DNA of 64,000 nt from Streptomyces sp. NBC_00234 (GCF_036195325.1 NZ_CP108101.1:3286001-3350000); one strand, 5' to 3'; counted from the first letter of the stretch, positions 20,426 to 29,431 are shown. Numbers and translations: made by a program. Notes: generated by a model from the sequence alone, not told the origin.

Positions 20426-21082
20426 TCAGGCGCCGGCCTCGGGGGCCGGCTGCTCGAACTCCGTGACCTGGGTGATCCACGGGGCCTTGTAGTTGCCGAG
20501 CTGGATCTGCTGGTCGTCCCAGACGCCGAAGCGCGGATTGACGTCGATGTCGAGGGCCTTCGACGCCTTGGCGAGCGCCTCCCCGACGACCTTCTGGCCC
20601 TCGGGGCTGGAGAGGTCGGCGCCGAGCGCCTGCGCCAGCTTGGGCAGCTGGACCTCCCTGCGCAGATCGTTCTCGATCTGGTCGGGGGCCACCCAGCGCT
20701 GCTGGAGCATCATCGCCTGGAGCTGCTTCTCACCGCCGGACTGGGCGGCAGCCGCCAGGTGCATCTCCTGGACCTCCTTGCGGCTGACCGTCACTCCGGC
20801 GTCCTTCGACGCCCGGTCCAGAATCCGCCCGAAGATGATCCCGTGCAGCTTGGCCCGGCTGAGCTGCCCCGAGCCCTTCACCAGCTGCGCGGACTGCGCC
20901 GAGCTCTCCTGCGCGCTGCGCACGTCCGCCACCTGTGCCTGGAGCGCGGACACCTCGATGCGGTCCCCGCCGACCAGGGCGGCGGCGCCCGGATGGGCCT
21001 CGCTCCCGCAGGCGGAGAGGAGCGGCACCCCGACGAGCAGGGCGGCTGAGACGGAGAGCGCGGTGCGACGGCGGCGGTGCAA
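20426..21082 (-). CDS. SurA N-terminal domain lipoprotein (chaperone-like)
   Basis: 218 aa, start at 21082. Lipoprotein signal: basic MHRRRRT, hydrophobic SVSAALLVGVPL, lipobox LSAC. The mature part starts with GGDRIEVSALQAQV and continues as a helical SurA_N-type domain; there is no PPIase domain, which members near mazG/mfd in actinomycetes also lack. It is probably anchored on the outer face of the membrane and helps fold secreted proteins. About 48 bases upstream of mazG on the same strand, suggesting cotranscription. Confidence 0.85.
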   Translation of the reverse strand: MHRRRRTALSVSAALLVGVPLLSACGSEAHPGAAALVGGDRIEVSALQAQVADVRSAQESSAQSAQLVKGSGQLSRAKLHGIIFGRILDRASKDAGVTVSRKEVQEMHLAAAAQSGGEKQLQAMMLQQRWVAPDQIENDLRREVQLPKLAQALGADLSSPEGQKVVGEALAKASKALDIDVNPRFGVWDDQQIQLGNYKAPWITQVTEFEQPAPEAGA

Positions 21083-21254
21083 AGGAGCCTCCCGGGGAGA
21101 GATTGTGCATCAGTGCACAAAGCCTTGCGGTGATCGATGTTAGGCAGTGGACGTGGTTGGGGCCACTGATTCGACCAACGATTCGGCAGGAGTTGGGGAT
21201 GCGGTGCGCCGGCGGGCCCTTCAGGGCACACGTTCGACCACGGCGGATCCGCCG

Positions 21255-22814
21255 TCAGGCGCCGCGGACGTCCTGCTGGTGCTCCAGCTGCCTGCGCAGT
21301 TCCACGGGGAGCGGGTGGTGCGGCCCGTAGGTGCGCTCCGCGTCGTACAGCAGGTTCTGCAACTGGCCGCGTCCCGCCGCGTGGTCACCGACCGCGAGCA
21401 GCAGGTGGCCGATGCGGTGCCGGATGTCGAAGGCGCGGCCGGGGTCGGCGGTGACCGCCCCGTACGCGTTCTGGTAGTACGGAAGGACCGCGCGGTACTC
21501 GGCGAGTGCGGCGGCGGGCTCGCCCAGTTGCTCCAGGCACTGGGCCGCGTCGTAGCGGAACTGGAGGGTCTGGACGTCCGCCGGGCCGGCCTCGGCCGTG
21601 CGGTCGTCGGCGAGGCGGCGCAGTTCGGGCAGGGCGCGCCGGTACTGGCCGTCGTCCATCAGGGTGGCCGCGTACTGCTTGCGCAGGATCCGGACGACCG
21701 GTGAGTGTTCCCCGTGTTCGGCCGCGGCGGCCGGAAGGATGCCCCCGAGGATGTCCACGGCCTGAGTGATCCGGCCCTCCGCGAGGAGCTGCTTCACCTC
21801 GTCGACGGCGCGCGCGACGTCCGGGCGGGCGGGCGCCGGAGAGCCGGTACCGGGCACGGACGGGTGCGGTACGGGCGCGGGGCCCTGGGCGGCGGCGGCC
21901 CGGTCCGGCCAGGGGGCGTGCGGGCGCAGGAAGGGCCGGGTCGGGTCGAGCGGTCCGGCCGGTACGCCACGGGCGGGCAGCAGGGGCGCGAGCGACTCGT
22001 ACACCTCCTGGGCGGAGGCGGGCCGGGCCTGCGGGTCCTTGGCGAGCAGCCGCAGGACGAGCGCTTCGAGCTGCGCCGGGACCTCGGACCTGAGATGGCG
22101 GACCGGCAGCGGAGGTTCGTAGAGGTGGCGGTGCAGGACCCCGAGCGCGGTGGAACCCGCGAAGGGCACGTCCCCGCTGAGGAGTTCGTGGAGGAGGACG
22201 CCGAGGGCGTAGAGGTCGGTGTACGGGCCCACGGCGCCGCCCATCGCCTGCTCGGGGGCCATGTAGGCCGGGGAGCCGATCGGTGAACCGGTGTGCGTGA
22301 GGCGGGTGGTGTCGGTGTCCAGGACGGAGGCCACGCCCAGGTCGAGCACGATGACGGTGCCGTCCGGCCGGACCATCACGTTGCGGGGCTTGAGGTCGCG
22401 GTGGACGATCGGCACGGCGTGCACCGCGGACAGCACGGCGCAGAGCTGCGCGGCGACCGCGACGGCCCAGGGCCAGGGGTACGGGTCGTGTTCGGCGAGG
22501 TGGTCGGCGAGGTCGGCGCCCTCGACGTACTGCATGACGAGGTAGAGGTCGTCCCCGTCGTTGCCCGCGTCGTGGACGGTGACGAGGCCGGGGTGGTCGA
22601 CCTGGGCGGTGACCCGGCACTCGCGGACGAAGCGGCGGCGCAGCTCGTCGGCGGCGTCGCTTCCGGTGGGCCCGGCCACCCGGTCCGGGCGCAGCAGCTT
22701 CACGGCGACCCGGCGGTCGAGCCGGCGGTCGTACGCCGTCCACACCTGGCCCATGCCGCCCTGGCCGAGGATCGTCGCCAGCTCGTACCGCGCGGCGATG
22801 ACGCGTCCGGTCAC
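21255..22814 (-). CDS. Soluble Ser/Thr protein kinase with C-terminal TPR-like region
   Basis: 519 aa. GTG at 22814 overlaps the stop of the membrane protein upstream (GTGA). Kinase domain about 1-275: Gly-rich loop LGQGGMGQVW, Lys in VAVKLL, catalytic loop HRDLKPRNVMV, DLG in place of DFG, then SPAYMAPEQ. A Pro/Ala-rich linker follows, then about 330-519 is helical and TPR-like (RRALPELRRLADDR, ALAEYRAVLPYYQNAYG). There is no transmembrane helix, unlike PASTA kinases. Coupling to the membrane protein suggests it acts at the membrane through that partner. Confidence 0.9.
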   Translation of the reverse strand: MTGRVIAARYELATILGQGGMGQVWTAYDRRLDRRVAVKLLRPDRVAGPTGSDAADELRRRFVRECRVTAQVDHPGLVTVHDAGNDGDDLYLVMQYVEGADLADHLAEHDPYPWPWAVAVAAQLCAVLSAVHAVPIVHRDLKPRNVMVRPDGTVIVLDLGVASVLDTDTTRLTHTGSPIGSPAYMAPEQAMGGAVGPYTDLYALGVLLHELLSGDVPFAGSTALGVLHRHLYEPPLPVRHLRSEVPAQLEALVLRLLAKDPQARPASAQEVYESLAPLLPARGVPAGPLDPTRPFLRPHAPWPDRAAAAQGPAPVPHPSVPGTGSPAPARPDVARAVDEVKQLLAEGRITQAVDILGGILPAAAAEHGEHSPVVRILRKQYAATLMDDGQYRRALPELRRLADDRTAEAGPADVQTLQFRYDAAQCLEQLGEPAAALAEYRAVLPYYQNAYGAVTADPGRAFDIRHRIGHLLLAVGDHAAGRGQLQNLLYDAERTYGPHHPLPVELRRQLEHQQDVRGA

Positions 22815-23425
22815 CGGTCCTCGCCCTCCTTGCGGAGGTAGTCGCTCAGCTCGTCGAGCTCGGCGCGGACCTGGTCGAGGCGCTGGGGTGCGGCGGGCGG
22901 CGGGGTGTGTGCGGGCGGGGGTACGGCGGGCGGGTAGCCGTACCCGGGGGTCGGGGCGGGCGTGTTCGGGACGTGCGGGGCCGGGTGCGGCGGGGCGGCC
23001 TGCTGCGGGACGTATCCGCCGTACGGCCCGTGCGGCTGCGCCACCGGCGGGTGCGCGGCTCCGTATGGCCCCTGGGGGCCGTAGTGCTGTATCTCCGCGT
23101 ACAGGTAATAGGCGACGACGCCGACCATCACGCCGAATATCCAGGAGACACCGATGAACGCCTCGGCGTCGCTCGTCTGCTCGGGGTCCTCCGGCATGAC
23201 GATCATGAACGCGAAGAGCCCCGTGTTGAGCGCGAACACGAGCGCGAGCAGGGCCCAGTCACGCCCTTTGCGGGTGACGACCGCGAGCCGCAGCATCGCG
23301 GCCCAGCCCAGAAGTCCACAGCTCAGCACGGTGAGCGCCACGAAGAGCACCCGCAGCGCCGTCAGCACTCCCGAGGACGGGCGGCGCTTCGGTGGCTGCT
23401 CCGGCGGATAGCCGTAGCCGTGCAT
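22811..23425 (-). CDS. Small membrane protein coupled to the kinase
   Basis: 204 aa. ATG at 23425 is preceded by AGGAG; the longer frame upstream has no RBS. A Pro/Lys-rich N-terminus (GYGYPPEQPPKRRPSS) comes before three hydrophobic segments (ALRVLFVALTVLSCGLLGWAA, WALLALVFALNTGLFAFMIV, GVSWIFGVMVGVVAYYLY). The Pro/Gly/Tyr/Ala-rich tail ends in a charged helix (DQVRAELDELSDYLRKEGEDR). Its stop overlaps the kinase start, so it is a likely kinase partner or substrate. Family not recognised. Confidence 0.8.
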   Translation of the reverse strand: MHGYGYPPEQPPKRRPSSGVLTALRVLFVALTVLSCGLLGWAAMLRLAVVTRKGRDWALLALVFALNTGLFAFMIVMPEDPEQTSDAEAFIGVSWIFGVMVGVVAYYLYAEIQHYGPQGPYGAAHPPVAQPHGPYGGYVPQQAAPPHPAPHVPNTPAPTPGYGYPPAVPPPAHTPPPAAPQRLDQVRAELDELSDYLRKEGEDR

Positions 23426-23523
23426 GTGACGCTCCTGGAAGGCGTATGTCGGACGTGTGCAGTGAGCGTATACACCGACACCGACAGCGGGACCCGGGTT
23501 GTGCACAACCGTTGTGGTTCACG

Positions 23524-25704
23524 TCACTTCGGAGCGACCGAGCCGTCCGTCAGCCCGTCGTACATGCCCTGCACCAGGAGACCGCCGAGCCGCCCCGCCG
23601 TCCGCAGCGCCTCCTCGAACGCGGCGAGCTGCCGGAACTGCTCCCCGTACCGCTGCTGTTCGGCCAGCGGCAGTCTCGGCAGCTGGAGCCGCCGGGCATC
23701 GAGCCGGGTGGCGGTGGACGCGTAGCTGCTGGCCTGCCGGTTGTTGGCGGTGCCGCGCAGGAAGCCGGCGAGGAACCAGGGGTCCAGGGCTGCCGGATCG
23801 GGCCGCAGGAGCTGGAGGTTGCGGCCGAGGGCCGCGCCCGCGGTGGCCTCGTCGACGACCCGGGCGACCGAGCCGCCGCCGAGCACGGGGACGACGACGT
23901 CGCCGGGCTGAAGAAGGAGCGCTTCGTCCGCGGCGCCTTCGGGCTGTGCTGCCGGGGCGGCGGGTGTGCCGCTCGGGGGCGTACCGCCGAGGACGTCGTG
24001 CTCCGTGAGGACCGGGGCGGTTCCGCCGCCCGGTCCGCCGGTGCGCAGGTGGAGGGCACCGGAGCGGGCGAGTTCGCCGACGGTGGTGAGGGGCCAGCGG
24101 GCCGGGTCCGAGAGGTCGGCGGGCGGTGGGGTGAGGCGTGCGGTGAGGCGCAGGGTGTCGGCCAGCCGCTCGCGTACGCCGGTCAGTTCGGCCGCTCCGC
24201 CGCCGGCCGCGGGGCGCGGAAGGTGCCGGGCCGGGGCGAGGTCCACGTCGTCGTCCAAGAGCTCGATGACGGGGACGGCGCGGCTGAGGCCGGGACGCGC
24301 GGCGGGAATGCCGGGGGCGGCCGTGCCCGTGGGACCACCTGGGTCCGTGGCGTCCGCCCGGTCCGCCCCGCTGAAGGACCGCCAGGCGTCGAGTACGGCG
24401 TTCCGCACGGCCGGCCAGTCGAGCCGGTCCCGGCCGCCGCCCGTCTGGGCGCCGGGCCCGCCGGCCGCCTCGGCGGGCTCCGCCGTGTCGACGAGGAGGA
24501 GTTCGGGCGCGGGGTGGAGACCGCTGCCGGGCTTGCGCAGGACCCAGAGATGGAGCGGGATGCCGTACGGCGGCGCGGCCCCGGCCGGGAGCGCGATGAC
24601 GGCGCGGAGGGCGCCGCGGCGCAGCAGGTCGGCACGGATGCGGCGGCCGGAACGGCGGGACGCGGCGGCCGGGGGCATCAGCAGGACGGCGGTGCCGCCC
24701 TCGCGGAGATGGGCCAGCGCGTGCTGGACCCAGGCGAGTTCGGACTCGGTCCGTGCGGGGAAGCCGTACTCCCAGCGCGGGTCGTAGGCCAGTTCGTCGT
24801 GTCCCCAGTTGCGCTCGTTGAACGGCGGGTGGCAGAGCACGGTGTCGGCGGCCAGCCGGGGGAAGGCGTCGGCGCGCAGGGTGTCACCGGTGTGCACGGC
24901 GAGCGCCGGCGCGTCGGCCCGCGAGCCCTCGGAGTGGAGGGCGAGCCGGAGCGCGGTGAGCGCGGCGAGGTCGGGGTCGGCCTCCTGCGCGTACAGGGCC
25001 GTGGGCCGGCCGACCGCACGCAGCAGGGCGCCGGTTCCGGCGGCGGGGTCGAGGACGGTGCGGGCGGGCTGCCTGCCCGGCTGCCTGTCCGCCTCCTTCC
25101 ACGGTTCCGCGAGGTCCGCCATCAGTTCGGCGAGGCCGGGCGGAGTGAGTGTGTACTGACGCGGGTTGGCGTCGAGCTGGCGGCCGAAGAGGAACTCGAA
25201 GCACTGCCGGGCGCCCGTCTCCGCGGCGAGTTCGGCGGCGGCGCGCAGCAGGGGGACGGAGGGCAGCAGGTCCGCGGCGGCGGGCGTGTGAACGGCCCGC
25301 CCGGCATCCGGTCCGAAGCGCGCGGTGAGTACGTCCTCCACGGCCACCGGCAGCACACCGGCCATCCGTTCGTCCGAGACCGCGGCGATCTCCAGCCAGG
25401 CGGTGGGCCTGTCGCGTACGAGCAGGAGGGCGCAGCCGGTGTGGACGAGGGCGGTCACGGCACCGGCCGGATGGCCGGACAGCTGCTGCCAGACCCGCTC
25501 GCGCAGCGGGACCTCGGCGAGCTTGCCCTGGTCGCGCAGCCACCCCTCGACCTCGGCGAGGGCGAAGGAGGGGCTCGTCTCGGTCCCGCCGACCGGCTTG
25601 GGGAAGTCGGCGTGGCGGCGGCGCCAGTTACTGACGGCGGCGCGCCCCACCCCCGCGAGCCGGGCGATCCCGGCCGCGGTCACCTCTGTCGTGTTCTCCG
25701 GCAC
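23524..25704 (-). CDS. HTH + N6-adenine methylase-like + specificity-like fusion, atypical motif IV
   Basis: 726 aa, ATG at 25704. Residues 1-60 look like a winged or Mer-type HTH (AGIARLAGVGRAAVSNWRRRH). The middle carries a SAM motif VLDPAAGTGALLRAV and a HsdM-like catalytic region, but motif IV reads CHPPF (His292) instead of NPPF/Y, which may abolish transfer to adenine. Later LREGGTAVLLMPPAAASR is HsdM-like. The C-terminal ~230 residues resemble a half HsdS target-recognition domain (WPLTTVGELA, GDVVVPVLGGGSVARVV, LPLAEQQRYGEQFRQL). No restriction gene is nearby; a regulatory or orphan role is likely. Confidence 0.8.
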   Translation of the reverse strand: MPENTTEVTAAGIARLAGVGRAAVSNWRRRHADFPKPVGGTETSPSFALAEVEGWLRDQGKLAEVPLRERVWQQLSGHPAGAVTALVHTGCALLLVRDRPTAWLEIAAVSDERMAGVLPVAVEDVLTARFGPDAGRAVHTPAAADLLPSVPLLRAAAELAAETGARQCFEFLFGRQLDANPRQYTLTPPGLAELMADLAEPWKEADRQPGRQPARTVLDPAAGTGALLRAVGRPTALYAQEADPDLAALTALRLALHSEGSRADAPALAVHTGDTLRADAFPRLAADTVLCHPPFNERNWGHDELAYDPRWEYGFPARTESELAWVQHALAHLREGGTAVLLMPPAAASRRSGRRIRADLLRRGALRAVIALPAGAAPPYGIPLHLWVLRKPGSGLHPAPELLLVDTAEPAEAAGGPGAQTGGGRDRLDWPAVRNAVLDAWRSFSGADRADATDPGGPTGTAAPGIPAARPGLSRAVPVIELLDDDVDLAPARHLPRPAAGGGAAELTGVRERLADTLRLTARLTPPPADLSDPARWPLTTVGELARSGALHLRTGGPGGGTAPVLTEHDVLGGTPPSGTPAAPAAQPEGAADEALLLQPGDVVVPVLGGGSVARVVDEATAGAALGRNLQLLRPDPAALDPWFLAGFLRGTANNRQASSYASTATRLDARRLQLPRLPLAEQQRYGEQFRQLAAFEEALRTAGRLGGLLVQGMYDGLTDGSVAPK

Positions 25705-25818
25705 TGACTGCCTCCCTGCTCCGCTGCTCCGCCGCTGCCCTGTCGCCCAAGAGCTGTGTCGGCGAGCATACCGACCCGACCGCGTGGCACCACTTCACAG
25801 TGTGGATCCATCAATTCC

Positions 25819-25859
25819 CTGTGAACCGTGTTGACTCGGTTCACAGGCTCTGGTCTTAT
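25819..25859 (+). promoter_or_regulatory. Promoter with overlapping dyad operator
   Basis: A perfect 9-bp inverted repeat CTGTGAACC (25819-25827) / GGTTCACAG (25838-25846) flanks TTGACT (25831-25836), which with TCTTAT (25854-25859, 17-bp spacer) reads as a sigma-70-type promoter for the gene at 25934. The dyad spans the -35 box, a typical repressor position. The divergent HTH-methylase gene starts at 25704. Confidence 0.55.
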
Positions 25860-25933
25860 TGACCACGTCGCCGCACCTCGCACGGTGCGGAACCGCTCAC
25901 CACTCATCCCTGCATTCGCCGGAGGGCACAGCC

Positions 25934-26764
25934 ATGTCCCAGTTCACGCAGCCCCAGCAGCCGTTCGCCCCCGACCAGGCTCCGGGCTTCCGGCACGCCC
26001 GTAACGGCCTGGGCACCGCGGCCCTCGTCCTCGGCCTCATCGGCACGGTCTCCGGCCTGATCCCCTTCCTCTTCTGGCTGGCGGGCATCCTCGGTCTCAT
26101 CGCCCTGGTCCTGGGCCTGACCGGACGCGGCCGGGTGAAGCGCGGCGAGGCCACCAACAAGGGCGTCACCACCTTCGGTGCCGTGCTCGGCCTGCTCGCG
26201 CTGATCCTGTCGGTGGTCGGGGCGGTCCTCACGTTCAAGGCCGTGGACGACGTGGTGGACGAGATCAACAAGTCGACGGCGGGCAGCTCGGCCGCGGCGA
26301 AGCCCGGCGGGACGAAGGACGAGCCCGCGCCCGAGACGTCCGACGACGCGGCGGGCGAGGACGAGCCCACGGACGAAGCCCTGGAGGGGCGTGACACCGC
26401 CGTGTACGACGACGGCCTGGAGATCACGGTCAGCAACGCCGCCGCGTACACCCCGGACGCGTACGCCGCAGGTCACACCAAGGGCAACCGCGCCTACAAG
26501 GTCTCCGTGGTCGTCGAGAACAAGACCAAGGAGAAGTTCGACGCGACGCTCGTCGGCGTCGACGCCCGGGCCGGCGAGGACGGCGTCAGCGCCGAGCAGA
26601 TCTTCGACGGCAAGGTCGGCGCGGGCTTCAGCGGCACGGTCCTGCCGGGCAAGAAGATCACGGTGCAGTTCGCCTTCGACGCCCCGGCGGACGCCAAGAA
26701 CCTGAGCGTCGAGGTCAGCCCCGGCCTCGACTGGGACGCGAGCCAGTGGGAGCTGAAGCTCTGA
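25934..26764 (+). CDS. DUF4190/DUF4352 membrane-anchored protein
   Basis: 276 aa. ATG at 25934 is preceded by GGAGGG at 25921-25926. Residues about 25-105 contain two hydrophobic segments (GTAALVLGLIGTVSGLIPFLFW.., AVLGLLALILSVVGAVLTF), the DUF4190 pattern. Then an acidic Asp/Glu/Pro-rich linker, and about 150-276 is a beta-rich DUF4352-type domain (YKVSVVVENKTKEKFDATL, GTVLPGKKITVQFAF), probably outside the cell. The function of such proteins is unknown; extracellular interaction is likely. It starts the plus-strand pair with the lipoprotein at 26853. Confidence 0.85.
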   Translation: MSQFTQPQQPFAPDQAPGFRHARNGLGTAALVLGLIGTVSGLIPFLFWLAGILGLIALVLGLTGRGRVKRGEATNKGVTTFGAVLGLLALILSVVGAVLTFKAVDDVVDEINKSTAGSSAAAKPGGTKDEPAPETSDDAAGEDEPTDEALEGRDTAVYDDGLEITVSNAAAYTPDAYAAGHTKGNRAYKVSVVVENKTKEKFDATLVGVDARAGEDGVSAEQIFDGKVGAGFSGTVLPGKKITVQFAFDAPADAKNLSVEVSPGLDWDASQWELKL

Positions 26765-26775
26765 CACCGCTCCCC

Positions 26776-26796
26776 GGGCGCCGGGCACCGGCGCCC
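26776..26796. terminator. Short GC-rich hairpin
   Basis: A 9-bp stem GGGCGCCGG/CCGGCGCCC with a 3-nt loop, 12 bases after the stop at 26764; a possible terminator or attenuator before the lipoprotein gene. Confidence 0.45.
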
Positions 26797-26852
26797 CCGC
26801 CCCCGCCCCCTCCGCAAGCCCCGCATCGCCCCTGACATCCGGAGCCCGCACC

Positions 26853-27602
26853 ATGCACCCCGTAGCCCGCACCGCCGCAGCCGCTCTCTGCACCGTCGCG
26901 GTCCTCGGTCTCACCGCCTGCGGGCCGTTCCCGGACGACACCGGGTCCCAGGCCCCGTTCGCCGGGCTGACGGCCCCCGAGGTCACCAACAAGGCGATCG
27001 CCGCGACCCGGGCCGCCACGTCCGTACGGCTGGCCGTGACGACGGAGTCGGCGGACGGGCCGGTCCAGGTGTTCGTCACCGCCGGGGCCCTGGGCGCGTG
27101 CACGGGGACGTTCTCCACGGGGTCGGCCGGAACCATGGAGCTGATCCGGGCCGACGGCACCGTCTACACGAAGTCCGACGAGGCGATGCTGCGGGCGATG
27201 GCGGCGGACCGGCCGGGCGGCGACACCGAAGCCGACATCGAGAAACTCACCGGCCGCTGGGTGACGGCGCGCCCCGACGACCGGCGCACGGCGGAGAACC
27301 TGCGCTACTGCGACCCCCGGAGCCTCCTCGACCGCCTGGCGGCGCGGAGCGGCACCGCGCACAAGGGCAGCCAGGCCTCCGTCGGCGGCCGTCCGTCCCT
27401 GACCCTGACCGGCGGGTCCGACGCGTCCGGCGCGTCCGGCGCGTCGGACGGGCCGGACGGGGAGTCCTGGACGGCGAGCGTCGCCACCGAGGGGAAGCCC
27501 TACCTCCTGAAGATGCGCCTCACCGGCCGTGAACGCGCGCCACTCACCGTGGAGTTCTCGGAGTTCGGCACACCCGTGCCGGTGAAGAAGCCCACCGTCT
27601 GA
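26853..27602 (+). CDS. Secreted lipoprotein, LppX/LprG-like
   Basis: 249 aa, ATG at 26853. Signal peptide with lipobox LTAC (AAALCTVAVLGLTACGPF). The mature protein has the pattern of small actinobacterial lipoproteins of the LppX/LprG kind: an N-terminal helix (APEVTNKAIAATRAATSVRL), antiparallel strands (VQVFVTAGALGACTG, TMELIRADGTVYTKSDEAML) and a Ser/Gly/Asp-rich loop with repeats GASGAS. The C-terminus ends in VEFSEFGTPV, often seen in lipid-carrier lipoproteins. Substrate unknown; could carry hydrophobic ligands. It is followed by the convergent acetyltransferase-like gene. Confidence 0.7.
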   Translation: MHPVARTAAAALCTVAVLGLTACGPFPDDTGSQAPFAGLTAPEVTNKAIAATRAATSVRLAVTTESADGPVQVFVTAGALGACTGTFSTGSAGTMELIRADGTVYTKSDEAMLRAMAADRPGGDTEADIEKLTGRWVTARPDDRRTAENLRYCDPRSLLDRLAARSGTAHKGSQASVGGRPSLTLTGGSDASGASGASDGPDGESWTASVATEGKPYLLKMRLTGRERAPLTVEFSEFGTPVPVKKPTV

Positions 27603-27631
27603 CCGGCCCCGTTCGCCGACTGCCCAGCCCG

Positions 27632-28378
27632 TCACACGCGGTGGCGCACCCACACGTTCGGCTCCGTGTAGACCGCGTACCCGTGCGCGACGGAACAGTG
27701 CACCGGCACCAGGGCCCCGGGCACCTCCACCGGCCCGTCCACGTCGAACGGCAGCCCGGTCCAGCTCCGCCACTGCGCGAGCGAGCCGCTCACCGTCATC
27801 GACACCGGCGCCACCGCCTCGATCACCCCGCCCGCCCGTACGTGGACCCGGAGCCACGGGTCGCTCGGCAGGCCGTCCTCGTCCCGCGTCCGGCGGGCGT
27901 ACTCCTCCATGGGCGCCGACGCCTCCAGGTGCTTGCCGTTCGGCCGCACGGGGGCGACGAGCTCCTGGAATCCGAGCTTCGCGGTGTTCTCCCGCAGGGC
28001 GGCCACCATCCGGCCCGATATCCCCTTCCCCAGATGCTCCTTGGAGACGGTGATCTCGATCGCGCTGACCGTGTCCGTCGTCCGCCCGCGCCGCAGATCC
28101 GAGAACGCCCACAGCAACGCCTGGTCCCAGCCGCCCGGCGGCAACTCCCTGCGCCCGGCCACGTCCAGGGCGAACGGCACGCTGTAGGCGCGGGCCACCA
28201 CGACGCCCTCGTCGTCCGTCGCGACGAGCACGTGCTGGGGGAACTCGACGGCGATCCTGGGGAAGTTCGCCCAGCCCACCAGGTCCTCAAGGACGAACTC
28301 CGGCCAGGTGTCCGGCATCTCCTGGATGGGCCCGGCCAGTTCGGGACGTGCGGCGAGTGTGGTGATGATCAGCTTCAT
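27632..28378 (-). CDS. GNAT-family N-acetyltransferase-like protein
   Basis: 248 aa. ATG at 28378 gives MKLIITTLAARPELAG as N-terminus; the longer frame starts 12 codons earlier with GTG. The acetyl-CoA site pattern is AIEITVSKEHLGKGISGRMVAALRE around residues 110-140 (with GKGISGRM as the pyrophosphate loop), followed by PVRPNGK. A C-terminal ~90-residue extension (WLRVHVRAGGVIEAV) is beta-rich. It likely acetylates a small molecule; substrate unknown. Convergent with the lipoprotein gene, no operon partner. Confidence 0.75.
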   Translation of the reverse strand: MKLIITTLAARPELAGPIQEMPDTWPEFVLEDLVGWANFPRIAVEFPQHVLVATDDEGVVVARAYSVPFALDVAGRRELPPGGWDQALLWAFSDLRRGRTTDTVSAIEITVSKEHLGKGISGRMVAALRENTAKLGFQELVAPVRPNGKHLEASAPMEEYARRTRDEDGLPSDPWLRVHVRAGGVIEAVAPVSMTVSGSLAQWRSWTGLPFDVDGPVEVPGALVPVHCSVAHGYAVYTEPNVWVRHRV

Positions 28379-28506
28379 CCGCCCCACGCTAGCGACGTCA
28401 TGGGAAACGTCCACCGATTTCTTCCGGGGCCTGCCCCGTTCCCGGGACCCGCCCCGTCAGCGGTGATCTACTTTCCCTGCTGCGCACGCGGAAGGAAGGC
28501 GGAACG

Positions 28507-29394
28507 GTGGACGAGAACCCCGGGCTGACGGAGCGCTTCGAGGAGCACCGGCCCCATCTGCGCGCGGTGGCCTACCGGATGCTCGGCTCGGCGAGCGAGG
28601 CCGACGACGCCGTCCAGGACACCTGGCTGCGCGCGAGCCGCGCCGGCACGGACGGGGTCGAGAACCTCGCCGGATGGCTGACCACCGTGGTGTCCCGCGT
28701 CTGCCTCAACATGCTGCGCTCGCGCGAGACCCGCCGCGAGGACCCGCTGGAGGCGTACGCCCCCGGCCGGGACGAGGAGAACGACGCACGGCACGACCCC
28801 GAGCAGGAGGCGCTGCTGGCGGACTCGGTCGGAGTGGCCCTGCTCGTGGTCCTCGACACGCTGGCGCCGGCCGAGCGGCTCTCCTTCGTCCTGCACGACC
28901 TGTTCGCGGTGCCCTTCGACGAGATCGGCCCCCTGCTCGACCGTTCCCCGACGGCCGCCCGCCAGCTCGCGAGCCGTGCCCGCCGCCGGGTCAAGGGCGG
29001 CACAACGGTGCCCGCTCCGGACCCGGGTCTTCGGCGCCGGATCGTCGACGCCTTCCTGGCCGCCACCCGGGGCGGCGATTTCGAGGCGCTGGTCGCCCTC
29101 CTCGACCCCGACGTGGTGCTCCGGGCCGACCGGGCCGTCGTCCCCACCCCGGAACCCGTCGAGGTCCGTGGCGCACTCCCCGTGGCCAAGGGCGCGATGG
29201 CCGCCATGGGCCGGGCACGTTTCACCGGTCCGGCTCTGGTGAACGGCACGATCGGCCTCGCGATGGCTCCGCACGGACGCCTGCGCGTCGTCCTCGCCTT
29301 CACCGTCGTGGACGGCAGGATCACCGAGATCGACGTGATCGCGGAGCCGGAGCGCCTGGGCGAACTCGACATCGCCGTGCCGGAGGACCACTGA
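28507..29394 (+). CDS. SigJ/ECF41-like RNA polymerase sigma factor
   Basis: 295 aa, GTG at 28507. Region 2: RAVAYRMLGSASEADDAVQDTWLRAS; region 4: VLHDLFAVPFDEIGPLLDRSPTAARQLASRAR. Residues about 180-295 are a SnoaL-like domain (FLAATRGGDFEALVALLDPDVVL.., VDGRITEIDVIAEPERL), the fused regulatory tail of the ECF41 group that replaces a separate anti-sigma factor. ECF41 genes usually sit next to a carboxymuconolactone decarboxylase or oxidoreductase target gene; here the flanking gene is a convergent nuclease, so the target lies elsewhere. Confidence 0.85.
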   Translation: MDENPGLTERFEEHRPHLRAVAYRMLGSASEADDAVQDTWLRASRAGTDGVENLAGWLTTVVSRVCLNMLRSRETRREDPLEAYAPGRDEENDARHDPEQEALLADSVGVALLVVLDTLAPAERLSFVLHDLFAVPFDEIGPLLDRSPTAARQLASRARRRVKGGTTVPAPDPGLRRRIVDAFLAATRGGDFEALVALLDPDVVLRADRAVVPTPEPVEVRGALPVAKGAMAAMGRARFTGPALVNGTIGLAMAPHGRLRVVLAFTVVDGRITEIDVIAEPERLGELDIAVPEDH

Positions 29395-29431
29395 CACCGC
29401 GGGGGCGCCGGCCACCGGGCGCCCCTGTCAG
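29391..29431. terminator. Shared hairpin terminator of convergent genes
   Basis: Outer arms CTGACA (29391-29396) / TGTCAG (29426-29431) and inner arms GGGGCGCC (29402-29409) / GGCGCCCC (29418-29425) form a composite stem that includes both stop codons (29392-29394 and 29428-29430). Confidence 0.65.
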
